A stretch of DNA of 64,000 nucleotides from NCBI RefSeq assembly GCF_003581425.1, contig NZ_QXTG01000002.1:1364001-1428000 (forward strand). Reading direction: 5' to 3'. This DNA is from Amnibacterium setariae. Lineage in GTDB: Bacteria > Actinomycetota > Actinomycetes > Actinomycetales > Microbacteriaceae. A model generated the notes under the pieces. It had not been told where the DNA came from. It made no database searches and saw only the letters and a program-made list of their open reading frames with translations. The translations under genes and the position numbers were made by a program. Below are positions 22,363 to 31,064 of the stretch, piece after piece. Position 1 is the stretch's first letter, and each line of letters starts with the position of its first letter.

Positions 22363-22405
22363 AGATCCGGGGAACCGGCGTTCGCAGCGCCGGTTCCCCG
22401 GATCT
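22363..22405. terminator. 18-bp perfect hairpin, bidirectional terminator
   Basis: Perfect 18-base arms (22363-22380 and 22388-22405) with a seven-base loop lie between the convergent MBL and modC genes; the modC stop codon is inside the right arm. The core (ATCCGGGGAACCGGCG and its complement) recurs in the hairpin at 44581-44635. Confidence 0.8.
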
Positions 22406-23126
22406 AGGAGGAGACGAGTGCGGCGACGACCGGGTCCGCGGGCGCGGCGCGGAGGGCGGCCAGCGGACCGCGCTGCACCACGCGGCCGGCGTCGAGCACG
22501 ACCACCTGGTCGGCGAGCGCCTCCGCGTCCCGCACGTCGTGCGTGACGAGGAGCGCGGACCCGTGGAAGGCGGCGAGCTGCGCGCGGACCGCGTCCCGGA
22601 GCCCGGGGCGCAGCTCCGCGTCGATCGCGGCCAGCGGCTCGTCGAGCAGCACGAGCGCGGGCTCCCGGGCGAGCGTCCGGACGAGCGCGACGCGCGCTGC
22701 CTGCCCGCCGGAGAGCTGCGCGGGGCGCCGGTCGCGGAACTCCCCCAGCCCGGCGTCGGCGAGCAGCGCGTCCGCCCGCTCGCGGGCCGCGCGCCTTCCC
22801 AGGCCGCCCGTCCGCAGCCCGAACGCGACGTTGTCGCGCACGTCGAGGTGCGGGAACAGTGCGGCCTGCTGCTGGACGACGCCGACCGCCCGGTGCTCGG
22901 GCGCGGTCCAGCGACCGGTCTCGACGTCCTCCAGCACGGCGCCGTCGAGCACCACGCGCCCGGAGTCGAGCGGCACGAGCCCGCCGATCGCGCCGACCGC
23001 GGTCGACTTGCCGGCGCCGTTGCGCCCCATCAGCGCGACCACGCGACCGGCGGGCACCGCGAGGGCGGCGTCGAGCACGAAGTCGCCCCGCGCCACGCGG
23101 AGGGCCGCGTCGAGCGCCCCGTTCAC
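22404..23126 (-). CDS. modC: Molybdate ABC transporter ATP-binding protein
   Basis: A 240-residue ABC ATPase: Walker A GRNGAGKST (about 34-42), Q-loop VVQQQAALFPHL, signature LSGGQAARVALVRTL and Walker B ALVLLDEP, then LLVTHD. It lacks the C-terminal TOBE/Mop domain of the longer E. coli-type ModC; a TOBE domain is found instead in the regulator at 24719-25144. The GTG start at 23126 overlaps the modB stop by four bases (GTGA), indicating translational coupling. Powers molybdate uptake for the cofactor genes across the divergent promoter. Confidence 0.88.
   Translation of the reverse strand: MNGALDAALRVARGDFVLDAALAVPAGRVVALMGRNGAGKSTAVGAIGGLVPLDSGRVVLDGAVLEDVETGRWTAPEHRAVGVVQQQAALFPHLDVRDNVAFGLRTGGLGRRAARERADALLADAGLGEFRDRRPAQLSGGQAARVALVRTLAREPALVLLDEPLAAIDAELRPGLRDAVRAQLAAFHGSALLVTHDVRDAEALADQVVVLDAGRVVQRGPLAALRAAPADPVVAALVSS
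22856..22862. other. No separate element; coding interior of modC
   Basis: Marked only to note that the long plus-strand open frames running through this molybdenum locus are shadows of the minus-strand and plus-strand genes listed here, caused by GC-rich third positions. Confidence 0.3.
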
Positions 23127-23941
23127 CGCGCGAGCCCCTGCAGCCACCGGTCGCGCAGCGCGACGAGCACCACGAGGGCGACGACCACGAGCACGACCGA
23201 GATCGCGATCGCCGCGTCCGGGTCGCTGTTCAGGGCGAGGTAGGCGGCGACGGGCAGCGTCTGCGTGATCCGGGGCAGGCTGCCCGCGAAGGTGACCGTC
23301 GCCCCGAACTCGCCGATCGCGCGGGCGAACGCGAGCACCGCGCCGGCCGCGACGCCCGGCGCGGCGAGCGGCAGCGTCACGCGCACGAACCGCGTCCACG
23401 GCCCGGCGCCGAGCGTCGTCGCGGCGACCGCGAAGCGACGGTCCACCCCGCGCAGCGCGCCCTCCACCCCGAGCACGAGGAACGGCAGCCCGACGAAGGT
23501 CTGCGCGACGACCACGGCCGCGGTCGTGTACGGCAGCTGGAAGCCGAACGCCTGGAACATCGGCGCTCCGAGCAGCCCGACCCGGCCGAGCAGCAGCAGG
23601 AGCGCGACGCCGCCGACGACCGGCGGCAGCACGAGCGGGGTCGTCACGAGCGCGCGGGCGAGCCGGCGCAGCGGGGACGGCCAGCCGTCCACGGCGGACA
23701 GGACCACCGCGAGCGGCACGCCGAGCACCACGCAGCACCCCGTCGACGCCGCGGCGGTGCCGAGCGAGAGCCCCAGCGCGGGCAGCACGGTGCCGCCGCC
23801 GAGCAGCGCGGGCAGCTGCGCCCACGGCGCCTTCACCAGCAGCGCGACGAGCGGGCCGACGAGCAGCAGCAGGGCGAGCGCCGCGGGGACCAGGACCGCG
23901 CGCGGGATGCGCGCGAGCGGGTCCCGCCTACTGCGCCGCAA
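23123..23941 (-). CDS. modB: Molybdate ABC transporter permease
   Basis: A 272-residue inner-membrane permease with six hydrophobic segments (first VLVPAALALLLLVGPLVALL). The ModB signature is present as RFVRVTLPLAAPGVAAGAVL followed by FARAIGEFGATVTFAG, the loop that contacts ModC. The only plausible start is TTG at 23941, which overlaps the end of modA by 14 bases. It forms the operon regulator-modA-modB-modC. Confidence 0.9.
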   Translation of the reverse strand: MRRSRRDPLARIPRAVLVPAALALLLLVGPLVALLVKAPWAQLPALLGGGTVLPALGLSLGTAAASTGCCVVLGVPLAVVLSAVDGWPSPLRRLARALVTTPLVLPPVVGGVALLLLLGRVGLLGAPMFQAFGFQLPYTTAAVVVAQTFVGLPFLVLGVEGALRGVDRRFAVAATTLGAGPWTRFVRVTLPLAAPGVAAGAVLAFARAIGEFGATVTFAGSLPRITQTLPVAAYLALNSDPDAAIAISVVLVVVALVVLVALRDRWLQGLAR

Positions 23942-24722
23942 GGAACCCCGCCGCCTGCAGGTCCGACTCGTGCGCCCGCACCCAGTCGACCCAGGCGGCG
24001 GCCAGCGCCGGGTTCTTCGAGCCCTTGAGCGCGGCGATCGGGTAGTCGGTGATCGCCTTCCCGGCCTCCGGGAACGGGATCCCCTCCACCGTCGACCCGG
24101 CGCTCCGCACGTCGGTCGCGTAGACGAGGCCCGCGTCCGCGTTGTCCCCCGCGACCTTCGTCAGCACGCTCGTCACGTCGGGCTCGTAGCTGTCCGGCCT
24201 CGGGGTCACCCCTGCGAGCGCGAAGACCTGCGTCGCCGCGACCCCGCACGGGACCTCCTTCGCGCAGACGACGACGGTCTTCGCGGCGTCGCCGAAGTCC
24301 CGCAGCCCGGTGACCTTGCCGGGGTTGCCCTTCGGCACGGCGATCTCGAGCCGGTTGCGGGCGACGACGACGGGCTCGGCCGCGGTGAGCGAGGCGTCGG
24401 AGACGGTCCGCATCGTCGTCGTGCTCGCGGCGACGAACACGTCGACGGGCGCCCCGGAGACGATCGCTGCGGCGAGCGCGGAGCTGCCGCCGAAGCCGAA
24501 GGTGACGGTGGTGCCCGGGTGCTCCTGCTCGAACGACCTCGCCAGCGCGGGGAGCACCCGGTTCAGGCTCGCGGCGGCGTCGACCGTGATCGAGCCGGTG
24601 AGGGTCGGCGAGGAGGACGGCGCGGCCGAGCCGGAGGAGGCGGGCAGGTCCTGGGCGCAGCCGCCGAGCGCGAGCAGGGCCGCCCCGGCGAGCAGCGCGG
24701 CGACGGGGGCCCGGCGGCTCAT
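23928..24722 (-). CDS. modA: Molybdate-binding lipoprotein
   Basis: A 264-residue lipoprotein: signal peptide with lipobox LALGGC, so Cys22 is the predicted lipidated residue. The mature part has the ModA fold landmarks ITVDAAASLNRVLPALA, FGFGGSSALAAAI, APVDVFVAAS, and DAGLVYATDV near the C-terminus. It binds molybdate (perhaps tungstate) outside the membrane and delivers it to ModBC. ATG 24722 overlaps the stop of the upstream TOBE regulator gene by four bases (ATGA). Confidence 0.92.
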   Translation of the reverse strand: MSRRAPVAALLAGAALLALGGCAQDLPASSGSAAPSSSPTLTGSITVDAAASLNRVLPALARSFEQEHPGTTVTFGFGGSSALAAAIVSGAPVDVFVAASTTTMRTVSDASLTAAEPVVVARNRLEIAVPKGNPGKVTGLRDFGDAAKTVVVCAKEVPCGVAATQVFALAGVTPRPDSYEPDVTSVLTKVAGDNADAGLVYATDVRSAGSTVEGIPFPEAGKAITDYPIAALKGSKNPALAAAWVDWVRAHESDLQAAGFLAAQ

Positions 24723-25144
24723 CGGGCGTCCTTCCTCGCGTCGGCGTGCTCGATCACGACGGTGGTCGCCTTGACGGAGGCGGTCGCGACGACACCGGGC
24801 TCGAGACGGAGGTCGTCCGCCGCCTCCCGGCTCATCAGCGAGACGAAGCGGAAGGGGCCGGCCTGCAGCTCGACCTGCGCCATCACCGTGTCCCGCACGA
24901 CGCGCGTGACGATGCCCGTGACGCGGTTGCGGGCGGAGGAGGTGCCGCCGGCGGGGAGGAGGCGCGCGAGCGGCGACTCCGCCGCGATCTCGCTGGCGAG
25001 CGCGGCGAGCGCGGCGCCGTCCACGGTGGCGGGACCGCCGGTGCGGTCGACCGCGATGCGGCCGGCGTCGGCCCAGCGGCGGAGCGTGTCGTCGCTGACG
25101 CCGAGCAGCGCCGCCGCCTCGGTGATCCGGATCCGGTCGACCAC
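24719..25144 (-). CDS. MerR/excisionase-like HTH regulator with TOBE domain
   Basis: A 141-residue protein: residues 3-50 form a MerR/excisionase-type HTH ([20 protein letters not shown]) and about 78-138 a TOBE/Mop molybdate-binding domain ([20 protein letters not shown]). It is likely a ModE-like molybdate-responsive repressor of modABC. GTG 25144 is chosen because GGAAGGAG lies six bases upstream; an in-frame ATG at 25171 is an alternative that adds nine residues. First gene of the mod operon and divergent from moeB. Confidence 0.85.
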   Translation of the reverse strand: MVDRIRITEAAALLGVSDDTLRRWADAGRIAVDRTGGPATVDGAALAALASEIAAESPLARLLPAGGTSSARNRVTGIVTRVVRDTVMAQVELQAGPFRFVSLMSREAADDLRLEPGVVATASVKATTVVIEHADARKDAR

Positions 25145-25227
25145 AGCCGCTCCTTCCGCATCTGCGTGCATATTGGAGCCTATCGGCCGCATCCGCGGAG
25201 GCAGGACGACGGTGGTGGGATGGAGCC

Positions 25228-26283
25228 ATGGCCGACGCACGATTCGCCCGACAGGTGCGGCTGGCGGGGTTCGGCGAGCGCGGGCAGCAGGCGCTGGAGC
25301 GCGCGCGGGTGGTCGTCGTCGGCGCGGGCGGCCTCGGCTCCGCGGTGCTGCCGGTCCTCGCCGCGTCCGGCGTCGGGGAGGTCGTGGTCGTCGACGACGA
25401 CCGCGTCGAGACGACGAACCTGCACCGCCAGACCCTCTACGGCCCGGACGACGTGGGCCGGCCGAAGGCGGAGGTCGCGGCCGCCCGGCTCACGGCCATC
25501 GGCGGCCGCGCGACCGCGGTGCTCGAGCGGGCGACCGCGGCGAACGCCGCCGCGCTCGTCGACGGCGCGGACCTCGTGATCGACGCGACGGACGACGCGG
25601 ACGCGCGGTACGCGCTCGACGACGCGACCGCCGCGACCGGCGTCGACCTCGTCTGGGGCTCCGCGATCGGCTACGCCGGACAGGTCGGCGTCGCGGCCGC
25701 CACCGGCCCGCGCTGGCGGGACCTCTTCCCCCGGCAGCCCGCGGCCGGCGGGCAGGACACGTGCGCGGTCGTCGGTGTCCTCCCGAGCCTCTGCACGACG
25801 GTCGGCGGCGCGATGGCGACCGAGGCGCTCAAGCTGCTGAGCGGCGTCGGACGCCCGCTCGCGGGCCGGGTCCTGGTCTTCGACGCGGCCGCAGCGACGG
25901 TCCGGGAGATCGCGTACGGTGCAGCCGACGAGACACACGTCGAGGAGAGCGGGGAGACCATGGCGGAGGTCCAGGAGATCTCGGCGGACGAGACGGACGC
26001 GCTGCTGCGCTCGGGCGCGGACGTGACCCTGCTCGACGTGCGGGAGCCGTGGGAGGCGGAGATCGCCGCGCTCCCCGGCGCGGTCCTGATCCCCCTCGGC
26101 GAGCTGCCGGACCGGGTGGGCGAGCTCGACCCGGACCGCGAGGTCATCGCCTACTGCCACGGCGGCGTCCGCAGCCTCCGCGCGGCCGGCGTGCTGCAGG
26201 GCGCGGGCCTGAAGGTGCGGTCGATGGCGGGCGGCATCGACGCCTGGAGCCGCACGGTCGACCCCGACGTCCCGAGGTACTGA
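25228..26283 (+). CDS. moeB: Molybdopterin-synthase adenylyltransferase with rhodanese domain (MoeB/MoeZ type)
   Basis: A 351-residue fusion. Residues 1-230 are a ThiF/MoeB/E1-like adenylation domain: [20 protein letters not shown] (ATP loop), [26 protein letters not shown] and [12 protein letters not shown]. Residues about 250-350 are a rhodanese domain with active-site Cys in YCHGGVRS. Together they activate and thiolate the MoaD C-terminus for molybdopterin synthesis, as in MoeZ(R) proteins. ATG 25228 follows a GGATGGAG ribosome binding site. It is followed at 3 bp by moeA. Confidence 0.92.
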   Translation: MADARFARQVRLAGFGERGQQALERARVVVVGAGGLGSAVLPVLAASGVGEVVVVDDDRVETTNLHRQTLYGPDDVGRPKAEVAAARLTAIGGRATAVLERATAANAAALVDGADLVIDATDDADARYALDDATAATGVDLVWGSAIGYAGQVGVAAATGPRWRDLFPRQPAAGGQDTCAVVGVLPSLCTTVGGAMATEALKLLSGVGRPLAGRVLVFDAAAATVREIAYGAADETHVEESGETMAEVQEISADETDALLRSGADVTLLDVREPWEAEIAALPGAVLIPLGELPDRVGELDPDREVIAYCHGGVRSLRAAGVLQGAGLKVRSMAGGIDAWSRTVDPDVPRY

Positions 26284-26286
26284 GCG

Positions 26287-27477
26287 ATGGCACGCCGCCG
26301 CACCGTCGACGAGCACGCCGCCCGCATCGCCGCCCTCGTCGGCCCGAGCCTGAACCAGCGGGACGCGGAGATCGTGCCCCTCGCCGCCGCGCTCGGCCGG
26401 GTCCTGGTCGAGCCCGTGGTCACCGCGGGCCCGCTCCCGCCGTTCCGCAACGCGCAGATGGACGGCTACGCCGCCCGGCACGCCGACGTCCGGCGCACGC
26501 CGGTCGTCCTCCCCGTCGACGGCGTCCAGCCCGCGGGGCCCGCGGTGCGGACGACGCTCGAGGCGGGGCACCTGCTGAAGGTCATGACCGGCGCGCCGGT
26601 CCCCGAGGGCGCGGACTGCGTCGTCCCCGTGGAGCAGACCGCCGAGGAGGAGGGCGGCGTCCGCGTCCTCCGCACGGTCGAGCCGGGTGCCTTCGTGCGC
26701 GAGGCCGGCAGCGACGCCCTGCCCGGCACCGTCGTCGTCCCCGCGTTCACGCACCTCGCGCCGCGGCACCTCGCCGCGGCCGCGGCAGCCGGCGTGGCGG
26801 AGGTCGCCGTGCGCCGCCGGCCCCGCGTCGCCGTGATCGCGACCGGTGCCGAAGTCGTGCCGCCGGGCGCCCCGCTCGAGCTCGGCCAGGTGCACGACGT
26901 GAACGGCATCGCGCTCTCGGCGCTCGCCGCCGAGGCCGGCGCGGAGATCGTGCTCGTCGACCTGACGCCCGACGACCCGGCCGCGTTCGAGCGGTGCCTC
27001 GAGCGCGCGGTCGCCGAGTCCGACCTGGTGCTCACCGCCGGCGGCGTCTCGAAGGGCGACTTCGAGGTCGTGCGGCAGGTCCTCGAGCCGCTCGGCGCGG
27101 ACGTGACGGAGATCGCGATGCAGCCGGGCGGCCCGCAGGGGTTCGCGTCCGTCCGCGGCGTGCCCGTCGTCTGCCTCCCCGGCAACCCGGTCTCCGCGCA
27201 GGTGTCGTTCACCGTCTTCCTCCGCCCGCTGCTCCGCGCCGCGGTAGGGCTGCCGCCCGTCGCGCCGCAGGTGCTGCCGCTCGCCGCCGCCCTCCACTCG
27301 CCCAAGGGCAAGCGGCAGTGGCTGCGCGGGGTCGTGAAGCACGGCAGCGTCTACCCGGTCGGCGGTCCCGGCTCGCACCTCGTCGTCGCGATGGCGGGCG
27401 CCGATGCGCTGATCGACGTCCCCGCCGAGACCGACTTCGTGGCGGCCGGCAGCAGCGTCTCCGTCCTCCCGCTCTGA
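26287..27477 (+). CDS. moeA: Molybdopterin molybdenumtransferase
   Basis: A 396-residue MoeA/Gephyrin E-type enzyme, which inserts molybdate into adenylylated molybdopterin. Landmarks: PPFRNAQMDGYA (51-62), MTGAPVPEGADCVVPVEQ (about 100-117), VAVIATGAEVVPPG, TAGGVSKGDFEVV and CLPGNPVSAQVSF. Length and order are normal. ATG 26287 lies three bases after moeB's stop, so it is in the same operon; a GAGGTACTGAGCG stretch provides a weak ribosome binding site. Confidence 0.93.
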   Translation: MARRRTVDEHAARIAALVGPSLNQRDAEIVPLAAALGRVLVEPVVTAGPLPPFRNAQMDGYAARHADVRRTPVVLPVDGVQPAGPAVRTTLEAGHLLKVMTGAPVPEGADCVVPVEQTAEEEGGVRVLRTVEPGAFVREAGSDALPGTVVVPAFTHLAPRHLAAAAAAGVAEVAVRRRPRVAVIATGAEVVPPGAPLELGQVHDVNGIALSALAAEAGAEIVLVDLTPDDPAAFERCLERAVAESDLVLTAGGVSKGDFEVVRQVLEPLGADVTEIAMQPGGPQGFASVRGVPVVCLPGNPVSAQVSFTVFLRPLLRAAVGLPPVAPQVLPLAAALHSPKGKRQWLRGVVKHGSVYPVGGPGSHLVVAMAGADALIDVPAETDFVAAGSSVSVLPL

Positions 27478-27499
27478 CGCGCCCGACGAGAATGGCCGC

Positions 27500-28504
27500 A
27501 TGGCCGGCACATTGACCCACCTCGACGACGACGGGCGAGCCCGCATGATCGACGTCGGGGGCAAGCCGGAGACGCGTCGGGAGGCGGTCGCCCGCGGCCG
27601 GATGGTGACGACCGCGGAGGTCGTCCGCCTGCTCGTCGCGGACGGCCTGCCGAAGGCGGACGCGCTCGCGACCGTGCGCGTCGCGGGCATCGCCGGCGCG
27701 AAGCGGACCAGCGACCTGATCCCCCTCTGCCACCCGCTGCCGATCGACTCGGTGACCGTGGACCTGCGGCCGGAGGGCGACTCGGTCGTCGTCGAGGCGC
27801 GGGTCTCGACGACGGGCCGGACCGGGGTCGAGATGGAGGCGCTGACCGCCGTCGCCGTCGCCGGGCTGACCCTGCACGACATGATCAAGGCCGTCGACCC
27901 CGGCGCCACGATGACCGACGTGCAGCTCGTCGAGAAGACGGGCGGGAAGCGCGGGCACTGGACCCGCGACGCCGTCGAGCCCGCCGCCCCGCCCGCCCGC
28001 GTCCGCGGCGGCCGGGTGCTGGTCGTCTCGACCGGCGCGGCCGTCGGCACCCGCGAGGACACGACCGGCCCGCGCATCGTCGCGTGGCTCCGCGAGCAGG
28101 GGCTCGAGACGCCGGACGCGGCGGTCGTCGCGGATGCGGACGTCGCCGCCGGGCTCCGCGCCGCGCTGCAGGACGGACCGGAGGTGCTCGTCACGACCGG
28201 CGGCACGGGGCCGAGCCCGACCGACCGCACGCCGGAGGCGACGACCGCGCTGCTCGACCGGCCGTTCCCCGGCATCGCGGAGGCGCTCCGGGCACGGGCG
28301 GGCACGCCGACGGCCGCGCTCGGCCGCGGCGTCGCGGGGGTCGCCGGTCGCACGGTCGTCGTGAACCTCCCGGGCTCGACCGGCGGGGTCGACGACGGGC
28401 TGGCGGTGCTCGCCGACCTCCTCCCCCACCTCCGCCATCAGCTCCGCGGCGAGGCGGACCACGAGCACGGCGCGCACCAGTCGACGCCGCGGGGCGAGCA
28501 GTGA
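27500..28504 (+). CDS. moaCB: Fused MoaC-MoaB (cyclic pyranopterin monophosphate synthase / molybdopterin adenylyltransferase)
   Basis: A 334-residue two-domain protein. Residues 1-157 are MoaC: THLDDDGRARMIDVGGK, RVAGIAGAKRTSDLIPLCHP and GVEMEALTAVAVAGLTLHDM, with the catalytic Lys of IKAVD. Residues about 170-315 are a MoaB/Mog domain: GGRVLVVSTGAAVGTREDTT, LVTTGGTGPSPTDRTPEAT and VVNLPGSTGGV. Fusion of the two steps occurs in some actinobacteria. ATG 27500 follows moeA by 22 bp; the 3' end overlaps moaE by four bases. Confidence 0.92.
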   Translation: MAGTLTHLDDDGRARMIDVGGKPETRREAVARGRMVTTAEVVRLLVADGLPKADALATVRVAGIAGAKRTSDLIPLCHPLPIDSVTVDLRPEGDSVVVEARVSTTGRTGVEMEALTAVAVAGLTLHDMIKAVDPGATMTDVQLVEKTGGKRGHWTRDAVEPAAPPARVRGGRVLVVSTGAAVGTREDTTGPRIVAWLREQGLETPDAAVVADADVAAGLRAALQDGPEVLVTTGGTGPSPTDRTPEATTALLDRPFPGIAEALRARAGTPTAALGRGVAGVAGRTVVVNLPGSTGGVDDGLAVLADLLPHLRHQLRGEADHEHGAHQSTPRGEQ

Positions 28505-28914
28505 GCGTCGCCCTGGCCTCGGTGACGTCCGAGCCGATCGACGCCGCCGAGGTGGAGGCCGCCGTGCTGTCCGACGCGGACGGCGCGCTCCTCACCTTCC
28601 GCGGCGTGATCCGCGACCACGACTCCGGGCACGCCGTCACGCGCCTCGACTACTCGGCGCACCCCGACGCGGCCGCATTCCTCCGCGCCGCGTGCGAGCG
28701 GGTCGCGGAGGCGACCGGGCTCACCGTGGCCGCGGTGCACCGCGTCGGCGAGCTGACGATCGGCGACGTCGCGCTCGTCGCCGCGGTGAGCGCGCCGCAC
28801 CGCGCGGAGGCGTTCGCCGCCTGCAGCGACCTGGTCGACACGATCAAGGCCGAGGTCCCCATCTGGAAGCGGCAGCACTCCCCCGACGGCACCACGGAGT
28901 GGGTCGGCCTGTGA
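28501..28914 (+). CDS. moaE: Molybdopterin synthase catalytic subunit
   Basis: A 137-residue MoaE. Landmarks: GALLTFRGVIRDHDSGHAV (about 29-47), LDYSAHPDAA, HRVGELTIGDVALV, and the catalytic lysine region VPIWKRQHSPDGTTEWVG near the C-terminus. Works with MoaD (29086-29334) to add sulfur to the pterin precursor. The GTG start at 28501 overlaps the moaCB stop (GTGA). Followed by a 12-bp perfect hairpin. Confidence 0.92.
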   Translation: MSVALASVTSEPIDAAEVEAAVLSDADGALLTFRGVIRDHDSGHAVTRLDYSAHPDAAAFLRAACERVAEATGLTVAAVHRVGELTIGDVALVAAVSAPHRAEAFAACSDLVDTIKAEVPIWKRQHSPDGTTEWVGL

Positions 28915-28920
28915 TCGATG

Positions 28921-28948
28921 GCCTTCGATCCGCGAGCGGATCGAAGGC
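28921..28948. terminator. 12-bp perfect hairpin after moaE
   Basis: Arms of 12 bases with the tetraloop CGAG begin six bases past the moaE stop, in the convergent region with moaD. Confidence 0.8.
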
Positions 28949-29053
28949 TGTGCTGCGCCCTCGGCCGTGAACCGGCCTCGGGTCCGCAGCGGCCGCACTC
29001 GGGCCCTTCGTCGGTGGCGCCCGGGCGTCGTCGGCTTCGCCGGCCCCACCCGG

Positions 29054-29088
29054 TGATCGAGGTGCGAGCGGAGCGAGCCTCGAGATCA
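29054..29088. repeat. REP-like imperfect palindrome overlapping the moaD stop
   Basis: The sequence between TGATCGAGG and CCTCGAGATCA around GTGCGAGCGGAGCGAG matches the elements at 51347-51379 and 51469-51501. Its end coincides with the moaD stop codon (29086-29088). It could also act as a terminator for moaD. Confidence 0.7.
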
Positions 29089-29334
29089 GCCGCCGGCGAA
29101 GGGCGGGAGGACGTCGACCTGCGCCTTGAGCGGCCGCGCCGGGTCGCGGGTCACCGTGCCGTCGACGAGGAGGGACCCGGTGTCGAGCACGCGCTGCATC
29201 GCCGGGCCGTATCGGTCCGCGAGCCAGGAGCGCAGCGCGCCGGCGGTCGGCTCGACGGTCACGCGCTCCTCCTCGCGGCCCGCGGCCTCCGCCGCCGCCG
29301 CGAAGTAGCGCACGAGCACGGTCGTCTCAGCCAC
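29086..29334 (-). CDS. moaD: Molybdopterin synthase sulfur-carrier subunit
   Basis: An 82-residue ubiquitin-fold protein starting [16 protein letters not shown] and ending PPFAGG, with the obligatory C-terminal Gly-Gly that is adenylylated by MoeB and thiocarboxylated. The ATG at 29334 overlaps the end of moaA by eight bases, so moaA-moaD are one unit, convergent to moeB-moaE. Confidence 0.92.
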   Translation of the reverse strand: MAETTVLVRYFAAAAEAAGREEERVTVEPTAGALRSWLADRYGPAMQRVLDTGSLLVDGTVTRDPARPLKAQVDVLPPFAGG

Positions 29335-30376
29335 CGATGGCCCCCATGCTCCGCTGCGGCCGGACGAACGACGCGCGCTCCATCCCGTGCCCGGCCTGCT
29401 TGCCCCACATCGCCGCCCGCCAGCGGTCGGCGATCGCGGCGTCCTCGGCCCCGCCGCGCAGCAGCGGCGCGAGCGGGGTCTCGTCGTCCCCGAACAGGCA
29501 GGAGGCGACGGCGCCCTCCGCGGTGAGGCGGGTGCGGTCGCACTCCGCGCAGAAGGCGCGCGTGACGGAGGCGATGATCCCGACGGTCGCGTCGGTCTCG
29601 GCGACGTGCCACAGCTCGGCGGGCGCGGAGGGGTCGTCGCGCCCGATCGGCTCGAGCACGAAGCGCGTGCCGAGCACGGCCAGCAGCTCGTCCGCGTCGA
29701 CGACGGCGTCCCGGCTCCAGACGCCGTCGGCGTCGAGCGGCATCTGCTCGATGAAACGGAGGTGGACCCCGGCGTCGACGGCCCACGCGAGCAGCTCCGC
29801 GGCGTCGCCGAGCGTCTCCCGCATCAGCACCGCGTTCACCTTGACCGGGTCGAGGCCCGCGTCGCGCGCCGCGGCGATGCCGGCGAGCACCGACGGCAGG
29901 CGGTCCCGCCGCGTCAGCCGGGCGAAGTGCTCGCGGTCGACGGTGTCGAGCGAGATGTTCACCCGGTCGAGCCCGGCCGCGAGCAGGGCGGGCAGCCGCT
30001 TGTCGAGGCCGATCCCGTTCGTCGTCAGCGCCATGGGCAGCCCCGGCGCGGCGGCCCGGGTCGCCGCGAGGATGTCGGCGAGGTCCGCGCGCATCAGCGG
30101 CTCGCCGCCCGTGAACCGCACCTCCCGCACCCCGAGGTCGCGGGCCGCGATGCCGACGAGCCGGCCGATCTCCTCGGGCGTCAGCAGGTTGGCGCGCGGG
30201 ATCGCGGGCAGCCCCTCCTCCGGCATGCAGTAGGTGCAGCGGAGGGAGCACTTCTCGGTCACCGAGACGCGCAGGTCGAACGCGGTCCGGCCGAACCGGT
30301 CGACGAGGCCGGGGACAGCGGGGCGGTCGCTCGTGTCGACGGCGGCCCCGACGACCCGCGGGGTCCCGATGTTCAT
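29327..30376 (-). CDS. moaA: GTP 3',8-cyclase
   Basis: A 349-residue radical SAM enzyme for the first step of molybdenum cofactor synthesis. The SAM cluster motif is CSLRCTYC (about 44-51) with FTGGEPL; a second cluster is indicated by [14 protein letters not shown] and a later Cys in ASCLFGDDE; the C-terminus ends GAIGG, the Gly-Gly tail required for activity. ATG 30376 (MNIGT) is chosen; a GTG three codons upstream is also possible. Divergent from the sulfite-oxidase-like gene. Confidence 0.93.
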   Translation of the reverse strand: MNIGTPRVVGAAVDTSDRPAVPGLVDRFGRTAFDLRVSVTEKCSLRCTYCMPEEGLPAIPRANLLTPEEIGRLVGIAARDLGVREVRFTGGEPLMRADLADILAATRAAAPGLPMALTTNGIGLDKRLPALLAAGLDRVNISLDTVDREHFARLTRRDRLPSVLAGIAAARDAGLDPVKVNAVLMRETLGDAAELLAWAVDAGVHLRFIEQMPLDADGVWSRDAVVDADELLAVLGTRFVLEPIGRDDPSAPAELWHVAETDATVGIIASVTRAFCAECDRTRLTAEGAVASCLFGDDETPLAPLLRGGAEDAAIADRWRAAMWGKQAGHGMERASFVRPQRSMGAIGG

Positions 30377-30457
30377 CGCCGTCACGGAGTCCAATCTCGC
30401 ACAGCGCGGAGGGGCGTCCGCGTGGAAGCATGGAGCCGACCAGGAAGGGGCACCACC

Positions 30458-31051
30458 ATGGCGATCTTCTCCCCCGGTTTCCGCGGCCGCCGCCGCGAGA
30501 CCAACCCCGCGCTGCCGCCCGGCCAGTACGAGGAGCACGGCTTCCCCGTGCTCACCGCCGGGCCCACCCAGCGCGTCCGGACGGACGACTGGAAGTTCAC
30601 GCTCACCACCGAGACCGGCGACGCGAAGTCCTGGTCGTGGAGCGAGCTGATGGACCTCGGCCCCGAGACGATCGACACGAACATCCACTGCGTGACGAGC
30701 TGGTCGAAGTTCGGCACGACGTGGCGCGGCGTCTCGGTCGACAAGCTGCTCGACGGCGTCGAGACGAAGGCCGGCTACGTCATGGCCGGCAGCTACGGCG
30801 GCTACACGACGAACCTGCCGATGGCGGACCTCGCGGGCGGCCAGGCCTGGATCGCGTTCGAGTTCGACGGCCGGCCGCTCGCCGCGGAGCACGGCGGCCC
30901 GGCCCGCCTGCTCGTGCCGCACCTCTACTTCTGGAAGAGCGCGAAGTGGGTCAACTCCCTCACGCTGATGGAGCGGGACAAGGCCGGCTTCTGGGAGAGC
31001 CTCGGCTACAACATGCACGGCGACCCGTGGCTGGAGGAGCGCTATTCCTGA
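30458..31051 (+). CDS. Sulfite-oxidase-like molybdopterin-dependent oxidoreductase
   Basis: A 197-residue protein that consists of just the sulfite-oxidase-type Moco-binding domain. The molybdenum-ligand cysteine is in [18 protein letters not shown] (about 81-98); [18 protein letters not shown] is the typical C-terminal region. No Tat signal or haem domain is present, so it is predicted cytoplasmic. ATG 30458 has AGGAAGGGG upstream. It is followed after 13 bp by a flavin reductase gene, which is its likely electron partner. Confidence 0.9.
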   Translation: MAIFSPGFRGRRRETNPALPPGQYEEHGFPVLTAGPTQRVRTDDWKFTLTTETGDAKSWSWSELMDLGPETIDTNIHCVTSWSKFGTTWRGVSVDKLLDGVETKAGYVMAGSYGGYTTNLPMADLAGGQAWIAFEFDGRPLAAEHGGPARLLVPHLYFWKSAKWVNSLTLMERDKAGFWESLGYNMHGDPWLEERYS

Positions 31052-31064
31052 CGCGAACGCCTGG

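Noticed and set aside
25145-25227. E. coli-type ModE box between the mod operon and moeB
   Set aside because: No match to the TATATAA-type palindrome; the region has only an imperfect CATATTGGAGCCTAT stretch, too weak to call.
23265-27515. Very long open frames opposite to or out of frame with the molybdenum genes
   Set aside because: They are Arg/Pro/Gly-rich low-complexity translations caused by GC-rich third positions; the genes they overlap have complete family motifs.
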